Assembly: GCA_002205965.3 (NCBI GenBank)
Contig: NADL03000673.1
Coordinates: 1,736,001 to 1,800,000, forward strand
DNA: 64,000 bases
DNA from: Kappaphycus alvarezii
Taxonomy: Eukaryota > Rhodophyta > Florideophyceae > Gigartinales > Solieriaceae
Reading direction: 5' to 3'
This document shows, one piece after another, positions 1 through 10,463 of the stretch (positions within the stretch are counted from its first letter, which is position 1; each line of letters starts with the position of its first letter). The translations under genes were made by a program, and so were the position numbers. The notes beneath the pieces are model-generated. The model was not told the origin of the DNA, did no database searches, and was given only the letters and a program-made list of their open reading frames with translations.

Positions 1-345
1 TGGCTCTGCACCACTCTTGTGCGACATTCATTGAAATGATCAGTGTAGTTAGTCATAAATAAAACTGAGCCACTCACAAGCAAATACACCACCCAAGTGC
101 TCACCCTCGCCCTCGCGCGAGCGCTGTTTCATTGGAAAGTTAAGTCTAGTTCATGAGCAACGCTTTTCTCGCCCTGATTGGCATACAATGCAATCTAGAA
201 ACAGCTTCCTATCCGTCAAGGAATCCGCTGTTCGGAGCAGTGCTCATGAGCTCTTGTGTACATCAACATCATCACACCTTTAGTACCCTTTGCCGCTGCC
301 CCCTCTCCCCGAACTTTTCCACCCCTTCCGCATCCCTACACCACT
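1..345. other. Upstream region of the first gene
   Basis: No supportable gene. An inverted CCAAT box (ATTGG, 131-135) lies about 210 bases before the chosen start at 346, and an AT-rich TATA-like stretch lies near 53-66. A short open frame here overlaps the next gene in another frame and has no recognisable content. Confidence 0.4.
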
Positions 346-1821
346 ATGACCGCGAGTTCTTCACGTTACATACGCTTCATGCCCCTTGTCCTCACTTTTG
401 CAACTATCTTTTGGTCCTCTACAGCTGAGCTACTTCAACTCCAAATCATCCATCGCCATGGCGCACGCCCACATCTTATTAAGCATCCTACGGATCCCGG
501 TCTGGAGGAACGTGTTCGTGGTCCCTCCCTCTTCCCCGGCGGTTTCATCCAACTCTCTACACTCGGCAAGTATATCTCCGAGACCTATGTCCAGACCGAA
601 TTCGGCGAAATTTTGCGCCGCGATATCTCTTCCGTGTCATCCAACTTCCAACGCACACTTCTCTCCTCCCGAGCCTTTCTGAATAACCTTACTGAAAGCG
701 GCAGAGTTGTAACCACATCCATCTTTGCAGATGATGAAAACGATTGGAGAATACGCGGCTATGCTTTGTGCCCACGTCTTACCCAGCGCTTCGAGGACTT
801 CACCCAGACCAATGAGTACAGGGAGATGCGAGATAGTAAGAATGGAACAGATGAAACCAACCGAGAGTTTGTGGAACGGCTCGCAGAACCGCTGGAAAGT
901 GTCGGCGAAATTGACACCGACGACAAGACATTTGAGCATATCTTTAACGTTTATGATCGCTATCTAATCCGCCGTGAGGATAACTACAATGAGAGAAACA
1001 CCCCTCCAGGACAACCGGACCAGGATATTGAGGATCTAGAAGATGACGACTTTCAACGGTTGCGTGCCCTGGCCGACTGGTATGAAAGCGCAAAGTTTAG
1101 CTTTGCAGTTCACAACCTCCATGTAGCGGGCGGGTTGGTTGCGAGGATTATTGAGCAAATGAGAGACGCGACGGCGGGGGACAGGGCGAGACAGGTTTTG
1201 GAATTCTCGGCTCACTATCCGACTTTGCTAACGTTGCTGGGTAGTATGAGGGCTGGTTCGGGAGCTGAAAGGGAAAATCCAGCGGATAGGATTCCAGGGT
1301 TTGGTGCAGCACTGTTGATAGAGGTAAGACGGGACGGGGAAAACGATGAACCGTACGTGACGTTGAAGTGGTACCCCGGTGATGGTGAGTGGAGGCAGGG
1401 GACATCGGAGGATTTCGAGGGTAGGATAGAAGAGTTCTCGTTACAGAGGGAGCCGTGCAATCAAGTGGGGGGTAACAAATGTCGAGTGGATGATTTCATT
1501 CGCTTAATGGAAGAAGCAGTGATAGATAGTGAAGAGTTTTGTGACATTTGTGAGAGCAACGCGGAATTTTGTATTGCGAGGCAAGCTGGGTGCTCGGCTG
1601 GGACAAAGGTGGTATCAGGGGTGGTAGGATTGCTAGTTGGGGTTCTTGTGGGACTAGGCATGGCATATATCTATGCTTCTCAAGTGGGAAGACGGAAACG
1701 AAGAATGTTTGAAAGCACTTCAGATGAACAAGGGGACCCATGGGGAGCGGATGCGGGAGCACTTGAGGATGGAACGGGAGATATTCCAGCTCCTGGAACC
1801 TTTCGAGAAGTAACGCCCTGA
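346..1821 (+). CDS. Histidine-acid-phosphatase-family protein, membrane anchored
   Basis: A 491-residue protein of the histidine phosphatase superfamily, branch 2 (acid phosphatase/phytase fold), which hydrolyses phosphomonoesters through a phosphohistidine. The signature RHGAR is at residues 37-41, right after a hydrophobic N-terminal segment (about residues 10-27) that looks like a signal peptide. I chose ATG 346 because it places that signal peptide at the N-terminus; an upstream in-frame ATG at 256 would add 30 residues and bury it. A hydrophobic segment at residues 422-444 followed by a basic stop-transfer cluster (449-453) predicts a type I membrane protein with its catalytic domain outside or in the lumen and a short acidic tail. 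The usual C-terminal His-Asp pair reads His290-Tyr291 (SAHYPTLLTLLG), so the family's proton donor is not in its normal place. Activity is therefore uncertain. One intact frame, no intron seen. Confidence 0.85.
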   Translation: MTASSSRYIRFMPLVLTFATIFWSSTAELLQLQIIHRHGARPHLIKHPTDPGLEERVRGPSLFPGGFIQLSTLGKYISETYVQTEFGEILRRDISSVSSNFQRTLLSSRAFLNNLTESGRVVTTSIFADDENDWRIRGYALCPRLTQRFEDFTQTNEYREMRDSKNGTDETNREFVERLAEPLESVGEIDTDDKTFEHIFNVYDRYLIRREDNYNERNTPPGQPDQDIEDLEDDDFQRLRALADWYESAKFSFAVHNLHVAGGLVARIIEQMRDATAGDRARQVLEFSAHYPTLLTLLGSMRAGSGAERENPADRIPGFGAALLIEVRRDGENDEPYVTLKWYPGDGEWRQGTSEDFEGRIEEFSLQREPCNQVGGNKCRVDDFIRLMEEAVIDSEEFCDICESNAEFCIARQAGCSAGTKVVSGVVGLLVGVLVGLGMAYIYASQVGRRKRRMFESTSDEQGDPWGADAGALEDGTGDIPAPGTFREVTP

Positions 1822-2159
1822 TAAGCACGGCTGGATTTACGGCGTGACTTTTTGATCCAAGATGGTTTCGCTGGAAATTGCTGTCAGCTGCCGAGGTCAA
1901 CATCAATAGAAGCGCGATATTTATGAAGAGTTACTCACCATGACATCGAAATGAGGAAGACATGCAGATCAAACATTTTGCGTTTCCTGTTGCTGAGAAA
2001 GGTGGCCAAGTATAAACTTGATGCCGTACTCTTTCTCATGAGAAAGAGCTGCATCCTATGCAAAGTGGTTCTAGATTGCCATGAATTGCAAAATTTCAAC
2101 GTGCTGAGGACATGGAAGAGAGAGTGATATTTCCTCATTACTTATCTAGAGTGTGCACC
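1822..2159. other. Intergenic, no gene seen
   Basis: Stretch between the phosphatase gene and the first LINE fragment. No open frame with recognisable content and no clear poly(A) signal. Confidence 0.5.
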
Positions 2160-3960
2160 GACTGACCGACTATTCAGTTAAGAGCTGACTGGACGGACCA
2201 AATCGGTCACGTGCAGTGGGGCTCGCGATATGATGGCCATAGCCACCGACGACCACAAGGCGCAAGTGATACGCTGGTAGACACGCGTGCGAATAGAAGC
2301 ATCCGAGGTACGGCATTTCCTGGCAAAACGGGTACAAATTCTTCGATAAATGAGACAGTTTCCGGAGGAAGGGCACCGAGGGAGTCAAAAGCCAAGGGAT
2401 GGAATCGGAAACCCGGGTCGCGGGAGGGCCGAGAGGGGGGCATCAGGCGTTGACAGCTTGTGTTGTAGGTGCTGGACTTCGGTGGTGCGTGAGGGCGGCA
2501 GCCCTACCGGCGACTTGCGTCGCTTTCGTGAGTGAAGACTGCTTAAAAGGGACGTCACATGCGATAGGCCGGCCCGGGGGGCCGCCTTCAGGGTCACGAG
2601 GGGGTTGCACGAGGAGGATGTCGGTTGGCCTACAGTCCGTACCAGGGACGACATTCCCGACTTTCATAATCAAGGTCGGTGTAGCGGAAAACTTGCCACA
2701 CGAACATGTTGCGGACGGAGTTGTGGCGGTGAATGCGTTCAAATTCTGCGACGCAGCGGTCTGCAGCATAGTCACTGTGGACATCTAGGTCCTGCTGGCA
2801 GCGGTGGTAATTCAAGGGCAATGAGTCTGTGTAGACTGAGACACCGCGGTGCCTGCGCAGCATGATGCTACAGTGCTCCGACGACACCGTTGCAGTGGTG
2901 GGATGCACAAGTAGGAAAGCGGCGGCCGCGTACTGACGAAAGGCCAGGCCGCGTGTGAAGTGACGGGTGGCTTCCTCGGAGTGGCAGCTGGGACGGGGCG
3001 CTCACCCATAGGTCATCTTTCCAAAAAACCTTTGCCTTGGGCTCTTATTGTGCCCGATATAGATGGAATTGAAGATTGACAGGCATGTCAGCAAGGGAGG
3101 CAGGGTCAAAGGCGCCTAGGTCGGCGACGAACGGATCGCCTTGGATCCGGCGGACATAGTTCAGCAGAGGCCAGCGTGCCTGGTTAACCAGGAAGCATCT
3201 GACGCCACGAGCACGTTTCCCAAATACGGCGACGGAGCGGGGTGTAGAGTAAGCGGCCGTGCGTAAGCGAGAGGGGGCAGCGTTCAGAATGCTAGCAGTG
3301 ACAGCCCCGTGCAGTTAGGGACCGATCATGGGGAACCCATGCCCTCCAGGACGGAGGGGGGGGCACGCTTGTTCCCAGGCGTCATCCATTATGGAGACTT
3401 TACGGAGCGCGACATAGGAGGACCGCTGCAGAGAGTCAACCACGGCCGTAGGCTCAGCGGCGTGTTGAGGGTTAGCAGGCCGAAACGCGTGAACTACCCG
3501 GCATGCAGAGGCACATGGGCGGTGCATGTGGAAAAGAACCCAGGGGACCCGGACCTGTTCCAGCAGCGACAGGGTGCGGCCGCACCCAACCATCGTGCTA
3601 CGCAAGAACACCTTGGCGAGGGCAGTGTTACCCAACGGGGCCCCGAAATCCTAAAAACCGTCCGCGGGACATTCCGAGAGCAAAAACTCGATCAGGAAGG
3701 CCGCGCGGTCCACTGGCGAAGTGTGCGGCCAGGAGATGCGGGTCTTGTAGTGATTGGTGAAAAGACCGTGAGACGGGCCGGCTCAAGAGACCTGAGGGCT
3801 CGCCGTAAACCTCGGCGTACCACTGATTCAATATGATACCCTCCTCTTCGGCGATCCGCTGAATGAGCGGCTGGATCGTCAACGAGAAAAGCAACATGCT
3901 CACAGGGCCCCGCGGCGAGGTGTTGGTGCCGTCAGACCTCGGGTACACTAGGATGTCAGC
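2160..3960 (-). mobile_element. LINE fragment A (RLE-type, family 1), 5' truncated
   Basis: Degenerate non-LTR retrotransposon read on the minus strand. It holds the end of the reverse transcriptase (MLLFSLTIQPLIQRIAEEEG near 3860-3900, then WYAE where the better copy at 42 kb has WYADD), the post-RT segment (VDSLQRS...AWEQAC), a Cys/His cluster (near 2700-2860) and the endonuclease-like stretch (RPTDILL...IACDV). The conserved end FDSLGA...FIEEFVP lies near 2340-2420. Each piece matches the copies at 40-44 kb and 57-58 kb. Many stops and frame changes; no frame remains long. Confidence 0.75.
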
Positions 3961-4243
3961 AGGCCGTGCATTCAGCCCGGGAAGTATTTCACATCATACT
4001 GGACGTCGACTCCCGCTGCGTTCAATATTTGTAAGGCAACTACCTTTACTACTGTACAGCATTGTGCTGGTTGGTCCATCCTTCCCCTTTTTTGTTCTAA
4101 TCCGCTGAATGGTTTCCTGAGTATTCCATTGGCCTGTTGCACTCAGCGCACTTCAGTAGATACTGAACGCATTAAACTTCTTTCTTTCATCACTGCAGCG
4201 GCAGCGTCGTTAAACACGCCAACTCCCGGGTGGCGACCTATAC

Positions 4244-4908
4244 TCACTGCTCACATCGTAGCATGTCCTCGGCTGACCGCAAACGGATGTGCACTGAGGA
4301 AGGCTGCTGCAGGCGAGGAAGCTTGACGGCGGATTCTTCGCCGAATATCAGCTTCCGATTGCTACGCGTGGCCTGAAAACCCAGTCGTCTTCCTATTCTG
4401 AAAAGAGCATTGCTGCTGACTCGCACCAGGCTCGATACAAAATGCAGTGTGTATTATCGGGCTTGGTAGCAAGGCTGGCCGCTGCGAGTGCTTCGCGAGG
4501 ACCGCTATGTCCGTCAGAGAAGCTTGGATGGATTTGTCGGACAACCGCGTGGCGGTGGCTATCGGCGTGCGCAAGATTTTTTCCGCGGTGCCTGGCTACT
4601 CCAGGGTCGTCGGGGCATCTCACCTGTTCAGAGTGGATGATGCTGGCCGCAAACGACACTAAACGCAACTTCACCACGGGAGCAAATATGTGGCCACCGT
4701 GGCGCAGCGGAAGAGTCACTTGCTGGCGGACTGCGTTTGTCATCGGCTCGTTGTTTAACCGCGAGCAATATTCCATCTGCTCTTGATCGAATATATTTGC
4801 AATGAAGCATGTCGCGCTCGGCGGCGTTAGCTTCATCACGTCATGTAGCTCAGGTGTGATGTCGAACTGCAAGGGCCGCACACGAAACGATGGCGACATT
4901 GACTTCAT
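4244..4908 (-). mobile_element. Possible LINE fragment, post-RT region
   Basis: The minus strand has an open frame over 4393-4908 with RQQVTLPLRHGG, like the post-RT segment of RLE-type LINEs, and a second over 4244-4426 with NALFRIGRRLGFQ, like the ALRRRLGLP segment that usually follows. It does not match the other LINE copies here, so it would be another family. The similarity is judged by eye only. Confidence 0.35.
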
Positions 4909-5342
4909 TTATTATCCATAGAGCAACCCAAATATCATGAGCTCTCTTTGCTGAATGCTTTTTTTCCTTCAGTCCATGATGTGCTGCACAGCCCGCTGCG
5001 GCCTTCAGACATCTGCGACCGCATCCTCGGGAACTTACTGCATAGCTTGCCATTTTTTTCATCCCACATCAGCAGCTTCGTTACGCCATTTCGTCCACGT
5101 GCGCGGCTTTTATGGCATGTCGCGCTTCTGCAAAGTGCAGAGTATAGCCACCCTGTCCACACCTAAATTTTTGGGTTTGTTTCAGTTGGGTGTTCGATGT
5201 CTTAGCATGTTGCACCTACAGTACTACTGCATAGATTTTTGGTAAAGAACCTTCCACTGTCTAAGATGCACCGTTCGTACGGTAGCAGTCCGTTTCGCAG
5301 AGTACAGAATCGGCCATGCTCAACGGAGACCTTGATTATTCC
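4909..5342. other. Unassigned spacer between LINE fragments
   Basis: Short overlapping open frames on both strands, none recognisable. Possibly the upstream continuation of the fragment at 4244-4908. Confidence 0.3.
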
Positions 5343-6660
5343 TCATTCATGGTGTAGGGTATTTTGAGCGCACTCCCTTGACTGACCTTGCAGTTCCAAA
5401 CTACCTGGATAGGACATGTCAGCGTCGTGCAACGGAGCCCGAGACAGTATAGCAACCGCCATACACGACCAGATGACGACACTACGCCGTCGATGTATTT
5501 TACGGCGAACCGTCCCGGCACTGGTGACGAAGCGGCGGGCAACGGGCGGGATAAAATCAGAAATAAAGGAAGATGTAGCGGTGGAAGGGGCGCCGAGAGA
5601 ACCAAATGTGGTCGGCTGACAGAAGCTTGGGAAGGGTAGGAAATCTCGGCCGTTCTCCGGCCGACTTGGGTAGCCTTGGTGCGAGAAGTGGATATGAAGA
5701 GGAAACAATGGTTACACCGCGCCGCGGGGAGAGACGCGGGTGTCTGCAGGCCGGGCTTTATGCAAGGAACGAGAACAGGGGCCTCGAACTCCTACTTGCG
5801 CCCGTCAGCGCTGAGGATGTTGAAGGGAAGAGCGCCGCAGACAGAATTATGCCAACGGCGTCGGGCGAAACCAGACGGGCTGAGATCGGCAGCATGGTCC
5901 CCGTGTACATCCATCCGCTGACGGCAAGTAAGCGGCGGGTGGTGCTAGTACACTGGAAGGCCAAGGTACCTTTGCAACACCGGTGCAGTGAAAGACGGAT
6001 ATAGCGGTAGCGTTTGTGGGATGCGCAGCAAGGACCAATGCCGGCGGGCTTTGCCGAGAAGCGAGACGGCGGACGCGGTGGTGAATATCTGCGTCGCTGT
6101 AGCGGGAGGGGTGATCCTTCTGAAGGTCTCGTGCCGGGGCGTCCTGCTGTACCCATTTTATGATGGTGAAGGTAGTACGGGGTGCAACAGCAGGAGCGTC
6201 AGGTGCGTAGGGCTAGGGTCTGGAGAGGAAGGATGGCGTCGAACAGGGAGCGGATGAGGGGCTCAGCTTGTACAAGAAGGGACACTTGGTCGCTAGGGCA
6301 ATTTCATCCAAGCAGTCATTAGAGGGGAGGCGCGAAGTATTGCGTAATGCGAGCACGGATGGGGTTGGCGTCGATGACATTGGCGGGGACGGTAGCATGT
6401 AGGGAATGGTGAAGTGCGGGGAAACCTTGACCGCCCCGACAGACTGGAGGCAAAGTTTATGCCAGGCTTGGTTTGAGCGGGTGACACCAATGCAGGACTG
6501 GTAAGAGGTCCTGCAGAGGTCGTCGAATTGTCGGACTACGGGATGGGGGATCGGTTGAAGGAGATGATGGAGGGCTTGTTTGGTTTTGCTCGCCAAGTGA
6601 TTGGTTTGTGATAGACGTACAAACAACGGGCCAATCAGAGACACGAGGGCACTGCAGTAT
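5343..6660 (-). mobile_element. LINE fragment A2 (family 1), C-terminal part
   Basis: Minus-strand remnant of the same LINE family as fragment A. The segment VRQFDDLCRTSYQSC (about 6490-6540) corresponds to EFDSLQRSAYESL in the copy at 43.5 kb. Nearer 5400-5620 are FGSLGAP and IWSCMAVAILSRAPLHDADM, matching the conserved protein end (IIWSSVAMAIISRAPLHLTDV) of the copy at 44.8 kb. The reading frame changes several times. Confidence 0.6.
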
Positions 6661-9600
6661 TCAGCAAAGTCAATTCACCGTTCAACGTTTCCTCGGAACT
6701 TCCGTGTGAACGGTGAAGGTGTGGATGGCAAGGAGTGGCGCGGAAATAACTAAAAATCAAGCAGATGTAACCTCTGTCGTGGATAAGACTTTGCCACATC
6801 AAGTCCTGTGACTCCTTTTTAACGTACAGTAGTGTACAGTACTAAACATGTCACTGAAACACAGTGCAATAATTGAAAATATGCACAACCGTCTACCGTG
6901 CCCTGACTCTCCTCGAACGTACTGCCGAATTCTACATGTGGCACTGAAATGCAATACGTACTGTAATTGCATACTGGAGAGATTAGGAGAAAACGTCCAC
7001 CTTGCCGGGTCCTTGTATCGGGTTAAACTGCAGGGTGCAGTGTTTACAAGGCGTTGGCCAAACCGAGGAGGCATTGAGAAATGTTGCTGCAGCCATAGTG
7101 TCAGATACTGTATTTTAAGCCAACAGCTTTGAACCAGCTCCGTAGACCCCGGTAATTTTCTAAAAAAACTTTCCACCAGCGACTTAAAGTGTGGCGTAAA
7201 TGAAAGCATAGAATTCTCTTATCATTCACCCCACGTTGTTGCCTACGGTATCGGTTAGTAGTCGCAAGGGAGTGCAAGGCGCGGGCGTGCCATTTTTCGC
7301 AATATCCTCTCAATAGTACAATTTATGGTCAACACGTTTGCGCAAGATCTTCTCGGTCTGATACTTTAGCGTCAGCAATGTTCGCTTAAAAAAAGTGCGG
7401 TACAATACGTCTTGAGGCTACAGTTACTGTTCAACAATCAAGTAATTTTTCGCACGGGACCTGCAGCAAAAGTATGTGACCGAACAGGATTGTTCTTGGC
7501 TGTTAAGTTTGCTACTCTTTCACGCATTCCCGTGTTGAACTAGGCATCATTCACTGAGTTATTCGTAATGTCGATCCTCAAACATGTTTTGAATGCAAGT
7601 TCAAAGGACTGTACACCTTTGCTCTACTCGCCGTAAACAAAACCTCCGTCACTACAGTAAAAGTGCTTCCCGCGATGAAGATCTAGTCGCTCAGCCCGGA
7701 GTCAGAATGCAAGTTTTTGTCCAATCGGTCGGGGCGCCGGCGGTGCAGGTTCCTTAGTTTTTAAAACCCTTTTTTGTCCTTTTCCCGCTAAAGAATTCTT
7801 GCAGTGCCTTGGCATTGATTGGATGTCCGACTAAATTAGAATAGCTATCCTCCGTTTTGACAATTATAATGTACATGTAGTGTACTGTACATCCACGGTG
7901 TGCTTTCTGTTCCTGTGCAGTACAAATACAGCTGTACATACTGCACTAGTTTAGTGACATTCGTCAGTTATATTCGTCACGTCCGAGCAACGTCTGAACC
8001 AATTTTTTTCAATACTATCGGTGAATGCCGCGACGAACTTGCCGGCTGTGCGGTTGTGGTTCACGTGGCTAGAGGGAATAGTTTGGGTAGTTTAATATTT
8101 GGAAAGTAGGTTCATTTCCTGAAGTGACGCCAATTGTTGCCTAACGGTTTGAGCGTAGTGGATTGCTGATCGCTTGAACAAGTTGGCATTTTGTGCAACA
8201 TTTGTTTGTGCCCTAAACGTAGCAGATTGAAACGAAAAGATCTGTTTTCTTGTTATCTCGACATCTAGACTGCATATACATATTTTCGGATGAAAACCTA
8301 ATACTAGTTGTGGAGGACGCCTCCAGCATTCACTTTGGATAAAAAATCCCTACCGTAGATGCGAACATGTGCGTTACCATATTTGGTACTGTGTTGACTG
8401 TCTTTCCAAAGGATCCAGAAATGCTAGGTACAGTTTAAACTTTGAACTATATCGAGCATTTAGCTTTGAAGTTCTGGGCCATGGCACTGTACTGTGGACA
8501 TGGCGTCCAGTAAGATGATTCTTCTTCACAAAAGGTACACAGTCATGTCCCCACGGCGGCGTGTTGTACAGAGGAAGTTTGCGTTATTTTAATGTTAGGA
8601 AGATATGGTCGTTTGTACGAGCTGATGGCATAGTTCTACAGTTCATACTGTTTACTGCACAGACACTTGGAACTTTACGTCACTTTTGACTCAAATTTCT
8701 TTCACGTGTTTATTCCAAGTGTCCAAGTGTCGTACATTATCATTCACCCAAACACGGCATGTAGAGTTTCTTGCGCTGATCCATGCTGGAAATCATGTTT
8801 CTCGAGGAAAGCAGCCGGCAAAGCATTGGTAAGAAGAGTTGCCCTGGTCATGGAAATATACAGCATGAATAAAGCAAACGAGTTGATTCCAATTGCGATA
8901 CGATGGCATCACGCAGCGCGGAGAGAAACGGGACAAGCATTGCAGCTCTACACTGCTTGATGTAATTTACCGCCACAGTGCCACCAGAGTACATGCATAG
9001 CACTGTACAGTAAAGTTGTTCTCCTTTGCACACGAAGAAACTCGGGATCAAACGGTTACAATTTAAATTTGACCTAATTTTTTTGGGGGCCCTACTGCGT
9101 GTAAATCCATGCTTTTTACAGCTTGATCGTTATTTTCCCAAGGACAATCGGTGTCGTACACAGATTGCTTTGACTTGGCTCAACGAAAGCGGGAAAATAT
9201 CACGAGGTATGATATGTTAACACGTTTTTCTCGATGAATGACGGGGAATTTGTTGTGACCTAGACAAAGGGTTTTCTTCCTCCGCTCGAGTTTCCCCGAC
9301 CCAAAGACCCGTATTCTTGTGGCTATAAACGAAAACATTGGCGCAAATTTATAGAGAAAAACCAACAAGCTGGCCGTCGTAAAGTGGGTGTACGTAGTGT
9401 GATCCGCATTTCTGATGGTTGCAGTGGGCCACGAGGAGGGTGGATTTAGGTTGCGCCACGAATGCTTGGCCAATAGTATCAAGGTTACTTGATGTTTAGG
9501 GTGGCCACAGTGGACCTACGAGACAGCTGATTGGCTGTAGGCATATTCCAATATAATTGGCGTTAGGGAAAGTCAAAAATGGCGCCGCGGATGGAAACAA

Positions 9601-10463
9601 AAGTAGGTTATTCTGTACTTCCGCAGTTCCGATACTGTACATACAGTATGATACTGCTTTGTACTGTGGTTACTGGGCGGTTACAGATCTCAAGCCTCTG
9701 GAATTGATTACTGTACAGTATGTACAGTAGCACACATGCTGTGGAGAGTTGTTGAAAATAGGCAAAAGTTTTTGAAATATTGGGTATGGGTAATCTGAAA
9801 TGACGCTGGGCATGACGTACTGTACCTAATACGCATTTTTACATTTTGACAATATTAGGAAATTGGTGTGCCAAAGGTCATTTTAGAAATATCATTTTCC
9901 AAGTATGTCCTCCAAACAGGCGATTTACGGGGACCGTGTACACATATATTAATTTCTATTGATTTGTAAATTAGAAAAAGTCGTACATTTCTAAAGAATA
10001 TCGCAAAACATTTACCTATCCAATGAAACAACGTTAAAATGCGGTAGTCTCCCCATCGTCCGTTCTGTAAGCATTCAGGGCGTAGATCTCTTAATCTGAC
10101 CTTTCACCTCTAAAATACCCAGTTCTGACCCCTTACATCAAATTTCACCCTTTTCCCCCAAATGTTAAGAAAATACTGCATTACCAGCGCATTACTTGAG
10201 CCTACTCTTCGACCACTCAAAATCGTGTATATCACGAGCCTGCACTGCGAAATACCCCCCGCCAATTCCCGCCCCGCCAACTTTTGCCTTTAAATCCACC
10301 GCTGCCGAAATCTTCCGCCGCGCCATTACCCCCCGATCTATTCTGGGTACATATTACTTTCAATACCATTTCATAACTGCGATCTCTTCGTCCCTCTATC
10401 CCGCTCCTAGCCTCTCCCTCAGCATCACATCTACCCTCCATTGAGATCACTGACCACTGATAA
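6661..10463. other. Long gene-free stretch rich in TACTGTAC
   Basis: About 3.8 kb with no coding region I can support. It is more AT-rich than the flanks and carries repeated copies of the 8-mer TACTGTAC or its complement (6834, 7883, 9005, 9633, 9709, 9818). At 9709-9720 this becomes a perfect 12-base palindrome. A CCAAT box at 10020-10024 and the sequence just before 10464 are the likely Argonaute promoter area. Confidence 0.5.

Noticed and set aside
153-428. Open frame of 91 residues before the phosphatase
   Set aside because: Overlaps the phosphatase start in another frame, no recognisable content.
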